This document shows, piece after piece, positions 1 to 6,062 of a DNA stretch of 14,866 nucleotides. How positions within the stretch are numbered: the stretch's first letter is position 1; every line of letters begins with the position of its first letter. The stretch is from CAZIWX01 sp964543125 (GTDB lineage Bacteria; Fidelibacterota; UBA8477). The stretch spans positions 1 through 14,866 of the forward strand of contig CAZIWX010000060.1 of NCBI GenBank assembly GCA_964543125.1, in the 5' to 3' direction. A model generated the notes under the pieces. That model searched no databases and was not told the DNA's origin. It worked only from the letters and a program-made list of their open reading frames with translations. The position numbers were made by a program, and so were the translations under genes.

Positions 1-49
1 TAACAATCGTTGTGCGAATTTAGCTGGCAGCTAATTTGAATGCAAGCCG

Positions 50-1174
50 CTATTTCCGGCCTTGCTTGAGGTAACTGTTCAACCAACGGGACTGAAAATT
101 TTCGAAGTCGTTATTCTCAATGGCGTGCCGGATGTCAAGCATAAGATCCTGATAAAAGGTCACATTGTGGATCGTAGCCAGGGTTTCCGCCAATGGATCC
201 TTGGTAAAAAAGAGGTAGCGTAAGACCATGCGACTGTAGGTTTGACAGGTGTAGCAGTGACATTTTGTATCCAACGGATATTTGTCCTTGCGAAAGGTTT
301 TATCCATGATACGAATTTTCCCTCTCCGCGTGAACAGGGTTCCCTGGCGGGCATAGCGGGTTGGGATGACACAGTCCAGCATGTCCACGCCGCGATGCAC
401 GGCGGTCAAAACATCCTCTGGTAAACCCACGCCCATGAGGTAGCGAGGTTTATTCGGCGGCAGCAACGGAGTGGTGAGACCTGTGATCTCCCGTAGAAGC
501 TGATGACCTTCACCCACACTCACACCGCCGATGGCAAATCCATCAAAATCGATTTTTGAAATTTCCTGAGCACTTTGGCGCCGGAGTCCCTGGTAAGTCC
601 CACCTTGAACAATACCGAATAGAAATTGGTGGGCCTGAAGCTCTATTTCCCGGCAGCGCCGACCCCAATGGGTTGTGTGGTAAACCGCACGCCGAACTTC
701 AGACTCTTCGGCCGGATAACCCACACATTCGTCAAACGCCATGACAATATCCGAACCCAATTCACGCTGGATCAACATGGATTTTTCCGGTGTCAGGTGG
801 AGGCGTTCCCCGCCCTCGGCATAGCTGAAATCAACCCCTTCCTCGGTAATCCTGGTCTCCGGCAAGGAAAACACCTGGAAACCGCCTGAGTCGGTTAGGA
901 TTGTTTGATTCCAGCCCATGAAATTATGCAAACCACCAGCGCGTTGCACCGTTTGCCGCCGGTCACTCAATGACATGTGATAGGTGTTTGCCAAAATGAC
1001 CTGAGTACCGGTTTCAGCAATGTCGCGTGGCGTGGTGGAGCGAATAAAGCCCGCGGTTCCCACTACCATAAAAGCGGGGGTTTGCACTGTTCCATGGGCA
1101 GTGGTAAATTCTCCCCGCCGCGCACCCGAGCGATCCGTAGCGTGTAGTCTAAATTTGATGTCTCTTAATGCCAT
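50..1174 (-). CDS. tgt: Queuine/preQ1 tRNA-guanine transglycosylase
   Basis: This enzyme exchanges guanine 34 of GUN-anticodon tRNAs for preQ1, the base-exchange step of queuosine biosynthesis in the cytoplasm. The 374-residue length is normal. The TIM-barrel signatures are in order: DSGGFQ at 95-100 (Asp95 being the general acid/base-type residue), MAFDEC at 145-150, GIVQGG at 187-192, GGVSVGE at 216-222, and RGVDMLDC at 261-268 with the nucleophilic Asp followed by PTR. The zinc site is complete: Cys305, Cys307, Cys310 and His336, with the usual 26-residue step to the His. The start is ATG behind a GGTGAG ribosome-binding site. The stop of the upstream gene lies 14 nt away, so the two are probably cotranscribed. 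One oddity is that the usual NTYHLxLRPG stretch reads NTYHMSLSDR, so Arg-Pro-Gly is lost. No queA or other queuosine gene lies in the window. Confidence 0.97.
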   Translation of the reverse strand: MALRDIKFRLHATDRSGARRGEFTTAHGTVQTPAFMVVGTAGFIRSTTPRDIAETGTQVILANTYHMSLSDRRQTVQRAGGLHNFMGWNQTILTDSGGFQVFSLPETRITEEGVDFSYAEGGERLHLTPEKSMLIQRELGSDIVMAFDECVGYPAEESEVRRAVYHTTHWGRRCREIELQAHQFLFGIVQGGTYQGLRRQSAQEISKIDFDGFAIGGVSVGEGHQLLREITGLTTPLLPPNKPRYLMGVGLPEDVLTAVHRGVDMLDCVIPTRYARQGTLFTRRGKIRIMDKTFRKDKYPLDTKCHCYTCQTYSRMVLRYLFFTKDPLAETLATIHNVTFYQDLMLDIRHAIENNDFENFQSRWLNSYLKQGRK

Positions 1175-1188
1175 TCAGTAGTCTCACC

Positions 1189-1758
1189 TTACTTATTGAT
1201 GGAATCTGCTGCCCGCAGAAAAATCAGTTTATTCAAAAATCGGCCCGAATCCGTTACCCCTGTTTCGTGGCTGGCGAAGGTTAACGAATCCGGCGCCGTT
1301 CGCAACATGAGAGTATAATATCTTTCGGTGCGGTCAAGTTGGCATTGATCATTAACAGTCGCCCCCTTAAACCCATTCGGGGAGCGGTGAAACACCACTT
1401 CACAACCGTTTATTTTGGTAGAATCCGTCCGGGAATACCATTCCGCAAGCCATTCCGATCTACCGAACCGGGAGATTTTAAACTGCCAGCCCGTGTCCCA
1501 GGGCGCCGGCAGGGAGGGATTAAATTTAAATTCCAGCCAGATGCTCATTGGCACCGGAGTCTCACGTTTAATCTCGGTAACGGTCAATGATTGCTCTCCG
1601 TCAGCGTGGTTAAATCGGCCGGTTAAGTCACGCGCGAGTATTTCCAAGGCACTTGGCTGGGTAAACAGATTCCGCGTGTTGACGAAGCGCGCGAACAGGA
1701 AGAACATGGCGATGAGGAAAATGGCGTTAATGATGATAATGGGATTGAAGCGCCGCAT
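1189..1758 (-). CDS. Hypothetical membrane-anchored protein
   Basis: I do not recognise this 189-residue protein. Residues 6-24 form one strongly hydrophobic segment after a short basic N-terminus (MRRFNP). This is either a signal anchor or an uncleaved signal sequence, leaving about 165 residues outside the membrane. The rest is mixed, rich in Trp, Phe, Arg and Thr and probably beta-rich, with two Cys (in NGCEVV and DQCQL) that could pair if exported. It lies 14 nt upstream of tgt in the same direction, probably as the first gene of a two-gene transcript, but nothing in it suggests a role in tRNA modification. No Shine-Dalgarno is visible. Instead a TATCTTTC motif sits 7 nt before the ATG. 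A 62-codon ORF in another frame at 1727-1915 overlaps its start and looks spurious. Confidence 0.75.
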   Translation of the reverse strand: MRRFNPIIIINAIFLIAMFFLFARFVNTRNLFTQPSALEILARDLTGRFNHADGEQSLTVTEIKRETPVPMSIWLEFKFNPSLPAPWDTGWQFKISRFGRSEWLAEWYSRTDSTKINGCEVVFHRSPNGFKGATVNDQCQLDRTERYYTLMLRTAPDSLTFASHETGVTDSGRFLNKLIFLRAADSINK

Positions 1759-1765
1759 ACCGGAC

Positions 1766-1773
1766 GAAAGATA
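1766..1773 (-). promoter_or_regulatory. TAnnTTTC (-7-like) motif before the 189-aa gene
   Basis: Read on the minus strand, TATCTTTC ends 7 nt before the ATG at 1758, in the place where a Shine-Dalgarno would be expected and is missing. It matches seven of eight positions of the Bacteroidota -7 element TAnnTTTG. No TTG lies 19-21 nt further upstream, so it is weaker than the copies before mgtE and the 590-aa gene. Confidence 0.25.
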
Positions 1774-1908
1774 AGCTGTTAGATGATTTTATCCGTGGAG
1801 GAATACCGGCTGATTTTTTAAAGTTGCTGCTGCGTCTGGATAATAAACTTTGTAGGGCGGGTAAGTTGGAACAGAGGGTTTTTAGCGGCCGTTTTCCCGA
1901 AACCACCG

Positions 1909-1930
1909 GTAGCACATCCCTTTGTGCTAC
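1909..1930. terminator. Perfect 8-bp stem-loop, probable terminator
   Basis: GTAGCACA (1909-1916) and TGTGCTAC (1923-1930) form a perfect 8-bp stem with a 6-nt loop. It lies about 50 nt downstream of the stop of the four-helix membrane protein gene, which is read on the minus strand. On the minus strand no strong T-run follows, but on the plus strand AATTTTCCTGTTTT follows directly. It most likely ends the minus-strand transcript of that gene, perhaps working in both directions. The rest of 1759-1978 shows no gene. Confidence 0.5.
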
Positions 1931-1978
1931 AATTTTCCTGTTTTCGTTAAACCGACCTCATGAGTATTATTCATGAAA

Positions 1979-2440
1979 TTATTTTCCATGGATCAGGATA
2001 TTCACCGCTTCAATTTTTTGTTTAAGCTCCGTGATTTCAGCCTTCAGCCGTTGTTTTTCCGCTTCTGCCCGGTCCATTTTTTCTTCCTGATTGCCTAGCT
2101 GCCAAAAAAGTACCGATACGATCAGGCAGAGGGTAAACAGAATTACCCCCAACGAAATTCCGAGAGTGGTTATAAGAGGCCCTTCTGTTCCGGCATCCGG
2201 GCCAAGGAATAGGACGCTCAATGCGCCAACAAAAATTCCCCAGATGAGAATTTGCAGGGATGTGATCCGTTTGGCATCTTCCAGGTCCCCGAGGGAGACC
2301 ACCACCAGCCAGAGTGAGAGACCAACTGCCAGAATCAGGAATGCCAACAGAGATTCATGGAACAATGCCGCGGCCAGGGCGCCCACATACATTAACATGC
2401 TGACTACATAGTGCAGAAATCGAGTCTGAATATCATTCAT
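1979..2440 (-). CDS. Four-helix membrane protein with C-terminal coiled coil
   Basis: This 153-residue integral membrane protein is not recognised at family level. Hydrophobic segments lie at about 11-27, 31-50, 62-80 and 90-113. A charged heptad-like helix follows at 118-147 (rich in Glu, Lys and Ala, with Leu/Ile spacing) and should form a cytoplasmic coiled coil for self-association or partner binding. The ATG is supported by a clear Shine-Dalgarno, GAGGCGG, about 4 nt upstream. It appears monocistronic: a strong hairpin follows its stop, and a sigma70-like promoter lies about 40 nt upstream. It diverges from the exported 590-residue protein gene, with which it shares a 125-bp intergenic region. 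No function can be assigned. Confidence 0.8.
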   Translation of the reverse strand: MNDIQTRFLHYVVSMLMYVGALAAALFHESLLAFLILAVGLSLWLVVVSLGDLEDAKRITSLQILIWGIFVGALSVLFLGPDAGTEGPLITTLGISLGVILFTLCLIVSVLFWQLGNQEEKMDRAEAEKQRLKAEITELKQKIEAVNILIHGK

Positions 2441-2478
2441 GTCCGCCTCGGAAATTTTCGGGTTTGATGAGCCTGCGA

Positions 2479-2507
2479 AATATGCACAAACTGGATGAAG
2501 GATTCAA
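2479..2507 (-). promoter_or_regulatory. Sigma70-like promoter for the four-helix membrane protein
   Basis: On the minus strand TTGAAT (2507-2502), a 17-nt spacer and CATATT (2484-2479) match four of six positions each of the -35 and -10 consensus at ideal spacing. The predicted transcript would carry a leader of roughly 30 nt that contains the GAGGCGG ribosome-binding site. Confidence 0.35.
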
Positions 2508-2531
2508 CCTTTTCGCTGGCGTGGCGTGACC

Positions 2532-2562
2532 TTGTAATTGGCTGCCCGGCCCGCTAAGTTTC
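2532..2562 (+). promoter_or_regulatory. Bacteroidota-type promoter TTG-N20-TAAGTTTC, leaderless
   Basis: TTG at 2532-2534, exactly 20 nt, then TAAGTTTC at 2555-2562, ending 3 nt before the ATG at 2566. This fits the Bacteroidota sigma factor consensus (-33 TTTG or TTG, -7 TAnnTTTG) with one mismatch in the last base. Transcription would begin at or next to the start codon, giving a leaderless mRNA, and no Shine-Dalgarno is present. The same spacing recurs in front of mgtE. Confidence 0.4.
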
Positions 2563-2565
2563 AGC

Positions 2566-4338
2566 ATGGCACGAACCTTTTCGCGAATATTGGCCATCTT
2601 TGTCCTGAGTGTGTCGCTGGCCCAATCCCAATGGACCCCCTTCCGTGATCCGTTCATGCTTTCCATTGGGCATACCGAATTCAGCATCGGTCAAATCGGT
2701 TGGTCAGCGGAACGCTTTGTGCTCGACTCGCTGGAATCCACCTTAACCAACACCACCCGTTTCGCTAAAACGAATTTCAGCACGAGCCGCTTTGCTGAAT
2801 TGGATGTTTCCATTTTCCGGTATAACTGGCTCTATTCCATTTGGCGGCAGGCCGTGGTGGATGTCCAAAGTGGGATTGGTTTGAGAATCTGGCAGCCCCT
2901 GGACGCCATGTCAGTTCCAAGTTCCTGGCCCCAAGTCGTAACTAACGGCCGGCCGGCGTTTTTCCCGGATATATTGGAAATTCATCTCGATCACACCCTG
3001 ACTTACCCCCTGCTGCCTTCCGTGGAAATTTTCCTGAAAGGTGGGAATGGTTTTGCGCGCGGATCCCTCTATCGGGACGCGGCTAAGAATTCAGCGCTGT
3101 CGGTATATGGGTGGACCTGGTCCCTGGGAGGAGGCGTGTTGCTCAACCGGCAGAGTGACGGTGGCGCCTTATTCACTTACGGTGTAGAAATCTTGCATCG
3201 TCACCAATTTTTTGATTTTACCGCTACCAGTAAGAGCCGGGCTGGCGCCGCCCTCGATGGAACTTATATCTCACCGGTCATCTCGGCTAATTTAAGCCAT
3301 ACCGCTATCGCCCTGGTGGCCGGTTTCACCTTTGGCGGGAATACTAATTTAGCGTATCGGGGCTATCAGGCCGAGCGGCGGCATGATTATATCAAGGCCG
3401 CCTCGGTTTACCGTGATTTCCTCAAATTATATCCGGATCATCATAACACCAAACGAGTACGGGAACGCCTCAAACTAGTCCGAACGGAGATGCCGCGCCA
3501 ATATTACAATCAGGCGGTTCAAGAGTTTCGTAAACAGAATTTTTCAGGTGTGAAGGATCAATTGGTCTTGGCAGGTATGCCTGACGATCCGGAATTAAAA
3601 CAAAAATTGAGTGATTTACGGGAGGAGGTGGGCAAGGTTTATTTGCGGCAGGCGCAGGAAGATCTGAAAAACTTAAATTTTACCGCGGTTGAGCAACAAA
3701 TCACCTCCAGCCGGGAAATAACCGATCAACTTGACCATCCCATAGAATTTCTGGAGGCTAAACTGGATTTTATAAAGGGCGTCTTGCTGTATCAAAAGGG
3801 TGTCTACGGCCGGGCCCTGGATTGGCTGAACAAAGCGGCGGCAGCCAACCCGGCCTTGGGGCCGGAGGTGAGGGCTTATCAAACCAAAATCGCCCAGGGT
3901 ATGCTCGATGATGCCCAGCGTGGTGTGGTAGAATCCAATAAGGTTTTCACGCTGGAGAGTCTCAAAAGTGCTGTGGATCTAAATCCGCGACTCAAACAAT
4001 TATTGGATGAGCCCATCGGTGAATTGAACGCTTCCATCAACATTGACAAGTTGGCCGGTCTGGATGCCATGGCTGAATGGGAACTGGATCGCTACCTGGT
4101 GAGCAATAACCCGGGCATCACCCGGGACAACATTCAGCCCCAGGTGGGAATGGACCGGCTGGCGTTGGAAAAACTCACCGGACCGCCACGGCAGCGCTAC
4201 CAAAATGATAAGGCCGAACTTTGGGTCTATCAATTAACAGATGGATTCAGGGTGCAGGTTTATCTGGATCATGGAACGGTTTCGAAGGTTGTGCGGATTG
4301 CACCGGCTCAAAGCCGAAATTCGTCAAAACAATTTTAA
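2566..4338 (+). CDS. Exported protein: beta-rich domain, TPR-like helices, BamE-like C-terminus
   Basis: This 590-residue protein has no name I can give. A signal peptide covers about residues 1-22 (hydrophobic core at 8-18, cleavage near AQSQ). Residues about 25-262 are rich in aromatic residues with alternating polar and hydrophobic runs, like strands of an outer-membrane barrel. Residues about 265-490 are helical and TPR-like: one unit at 270-297 resembles the canonical pattern (DYIKAASVYRDFLKLYPD), and others occur near 314-345, 357-390 and 404-432. Residues about 520-580 resemble the BamE/SmpA fold: GMDRLALEKLTGPP at 528-541, then a Trp-x-Tyr strand, then VQVYLDHGTVSKV. BamE belongs to the outer-membrane protein assembly machine, so an envelope assembly or scaffolding role is a reasonable inference. 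It is encoded alone, converging on the AI-2E gene with 21 nt between stops. The BamE match is by pattern only. Confidence 0.8.
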   Translation: MARTFSRILAIFVLSVSLAQSQWTPFRDPFMLSIGHTEFSIGQIGWSAERFVLDSLESTLTNTTRFAKTNFSTSRFAELDVSIFRYNWLYSIWRQAVVDVQSGIGLRIWQPLDAMSVPSSWPQVVTNGRPAFFPDILEIHLDHTLTYPLLPSVEIFLKGGNGFARGSLYRDAAKNSALSVYGWTWSLGGGVLLNRQSDGGALFTYGVEILHRHQFFDFTATSKSRAGAALDGTYISPVISANLSHTAIALVAGFTFGGNTNLAYRGYQAERRHDYIKAASVYRDFLKLYPDHHNTKRVRERLKLVRTEMPRQYYNQAVQEFRKQNFSGVKDQLVLAGMPDDPELKQKLSDLREEVGKVYLRQAQEDLKNLNFTAVEQQITSSREITDQLDHPIEFLEAKLDFIKGVLLYQKGVYGRALDWLNKAAAANPALGPEVRAYQTKIAQGMLDDAQRGVVESNKVFTLESLKSAVDLNPRLKQLLDEPIGELNASINIDKLAGLDAMAEWELDRYLVSNNPGITRDNIQPQVGMDRLALEKLTGPPRQRYQNDKAELWVYQLTDGFRVQVYLDHGTVSKVVRIAPAQSRNSSKQF

Positions 4339-4359
4339 TTATCACACGGGATCGGTTTG

Positions 4360-5496
4360 TCAGATATCCGGGGCAGCCGCTCGGTGTTGCCTGATTCCAT
4401 TCAATAATTCGTAAAAAATAACTTTCACAATACCCCAACCCGGAACGGCCAGCAGCATACCGAGCACGCCCCACTTGGAACCGATGAGGATGACCAACAT
4501 TACTGTCAACGGATGCATCTCCATGCTGCCGGAAACAACCAGGGGTGAGATGAAATTATTGTCGATAAATTGCACAATGGCAAACATGACGACGATATGA
4601 ATGATGTAGTAATAATGGGACGCAGCCACCGGATCGCCCATATTATTGAACAGGCTTACCGTGATGGCCGGCAACATCCCGGCAAACGGGCCAATGTAGG
4701 GAATGATATTGGCCAGGCCGGCGATTCCACCGATCAGGAATGGTCCCGAAATATTTGCACCGAAGCCCCAGTTTAGAATATGTAAACCAATGATGGACTG
4801 GATTCCGACGCCTCCGGCCGCGATCATTTGTCCCCGTAGAAAATTGGTTAACTGTGCCTGAGTTTTATAGGAAATGTTGAGCGACATCTCGAAATATTGA
4901 TTAGGCACTATTCCAATGAGGGCTTTCATTATCCGGCGGCCATCAACCAGGAAAAAAATAGTGATGATCAAAATAAAAATGAATGACGATACGGCACTCA
5001 GGGCGCCCGTAACGATACCGCCGATCTGGCTAAAAAAGGAACTGGTCACTTTGGTGACCATGGCCGTGTCGATCTGGAAATTCGGTAGATAGGGCGCGAT
5101 CCAAGTATTGAACTGGCCAATCATTTGATCCAGCGTGCCGTTGGTGGCATTGGCCGGAATCAGGTTTTTAAGCCGTCCGATCTCGTCTAACATTTTGGGA
5201 GTCCCCCGGGCAATCACAAACCCCAGAAAACCGAAAGTCAGAAGGAAAAATATCGCTACGGCAAACCCACGCTTTAGACCACGGGCTTCCAACATATTGA
5301 TAACCGGCGAGATCAGCGCGGTCAGCACCACTGCCATAATGATCAAAAATGCGGCGTCGGTGATGTAGGGAATAAATTTATAAAGCGCCAGCAGGCCCAG
5401 AACCAGCAGGACAAAATACACCAGTGTCCGAAACAGGGCCGAGTTAAAGGACTTGATGAATTGCTGACTGATGGAACTGTCATCACCCCGTTGCAT
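4360..5496 (-). CDS. AI-2E/PerM-family membrane transporter
   Basis: This is a 378-residue polytopic inner-membrane protein of the AI-2E transporter (PerM, formerly UPF0118) family, whose members export autoinducer-2 or act as Na+/H+ antiporters or permeases; the substrate cannot be read from sequence. Hydrophobic helices lie at about 22-42, 48-67, 78-97, 160-184, 225-242, 251-282, 297-312 and 328-362. A soluble stretch at 98-155 separates the third and fourth helices, as usual in the family. Diagnostic motifs are IIPYIGP at 264-270 and QFIDNNFISPLVVSG at 309-323, followed by MHPL and a Gly-rich GVLGMLLAVP. The start ATG lies inside the end of the upstream cyclic-nucleotide-binding gene (14-nt overlap), so translation is probably coupled. 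It is the last gene of a three-gene operon. Confidence 0.93.
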   Translation of the reverse strand: MQRGDDSSISQQFIKSFNSALFRTLVYFVLLVLGLLALYKFIPYITDAAFLIIMAVVLTALISPVINMLEARGLKRGFAVAIFFLLTFGFLGFVIARGTPKMLDEIGRLKNLIPANATNGTLDQMIGQFNTWIAPYLPNFQIDTAMVTKVTSSFFSQIGGIVTGALSAVSSFIFILIITIFFLVDGRRIMKALIGIVPNQYFEMSLNISYKTQAQLTNFLRGQMIAAGGVGIQSIIGLHILNWGFGANISGPFLIGGIAGLANIIPYIGPFAGMLPAITVSLFNNMGDPVAASHYYYIIHIVVMFAIVQFIDNNFISPLVVSGSMEMHPLTVMLVILIGSKWGVLGMLLAVPGWGIVKVIFYELLNGIRQHRAAAPDI

Positions 5497-6049
5497 TACG
5501 CTTATCAGCCTCTAATTTTTGTAATTGCCGTTGAATTTTAGCCAGATCTTTATTGGTCATTCTCAACCGGGTTGCCAGCACCTCTGACAGAGCCAGCAGA
5601 ATTTTGATACCGATTCGTGGCTTGGTTTCCAGCAGCCCTAATAAGTCCGGCCGGTAGAATCCTAAAATAGTACACGTTTCCATGGCCCGGCCGGTAGCCG
5701 TGCGGGGTGAATCATCCAACACCGCGATTTCTCCAAAGAAATCCCCCTTTTCCAATTCCGTCACAAGTTGCTCGGCGTGGTCATGATTCAGGATGTATAT
5801 GCCCACGGTTCCGGTTACGATGATGTACATGCCGCTGCCGGGGGCGTCCTGTTTCACAATGGTTTCATTCACGGTGTAATGCCGGACGTGCATCACTTTT
5901 TCGACCTCTTTTATCTCGCGCCGGGATAACTTGCTGAAAATATGAACCGTGGAAAGGACGATCTCGGCTTCGGAGCGATTGCGCTGAAACCGGCGTTTTA
6001 CACTCTCATACAACGGTGCAATGACCTTCTTATTGTCAACATCAGCCAT
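5483..6049 (-). CDS. Cyclic nucleotide-binding domain protein without DNA-binding domain
   Basis: This 188-residue soluble protein consists of one Crp-type cyclic nucleotide-binding domain, about residues 33-150. The phosphate-binding cassette reads GEIAVLDDSPRTATG (106-120), keeping the Gly-Glu pair and the Pro-Arg-x-Ala-type end that hold the cyclic phosphate in functional members. No helix-turn-helix follows. The tail (151-188) is a long charged helix, ALSEVLATRLRM... then KIQRQLQKLE, likely a dimerisation helix. It is therefore probably a cNMP-sensing adaptor rather than a transcription factor. A good AGGAA ribosome-binding site lies upstream. It follows the dockerin protein gene by 13 nt and overlaps the AI-2E transporter gene by 14 nt, so the transporter is its most likely target, though that is inference. 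Confidence 0.9.
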   Translation of the reverse strand: MADVDNKKVIAPLYESVKRRFQRNRSEAEIVLSTVHIFSKLSRREIKEVEKVMHVRHYTVNETIVKQDAPGSGMYIIVTGTVGIYILNHDHAEQLVTELEKGDFFGEIAVLDDSPRTATGRAMETCTILGFYRPDLLGLLETKPRIGIKILLALSEVLATRLRMTNKDLAKIQRQLQKLEADKRNATG

Positions 6050-6062
6050 AAGAATATTCCTT

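Noticed and set aside
16..37. TAGCT-GGC-AGCTA dyad downstream of tgt as terminator
   Set aside because: The stem is only 6 bp with mismatches beyond, and no T-run follows on the minus strand.
1727..1915. 62-codon minus-strand frame overlapping the start of the 189-aa gene
   Set aside because: No Shine-Dalgarno and a composition without domains, and its 5' end runs into the hairpin at 1909-1930. The 189-aa frame with its membrane anchor is better.
1759..1978. Possible preQ1 riboswitch upstream of the tgt transcript
   Set aside because: I see no preQ1-I type short C-rich-loop pseudoknot next to a start codon, and the A-rich tail is missing.
4339..4359. Shared terminator between the converging 590-aa and AI-2E genes
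   Set aside because: The 21-nt gap holds no stem-loop; any terminator must lie inside the opposite gene.
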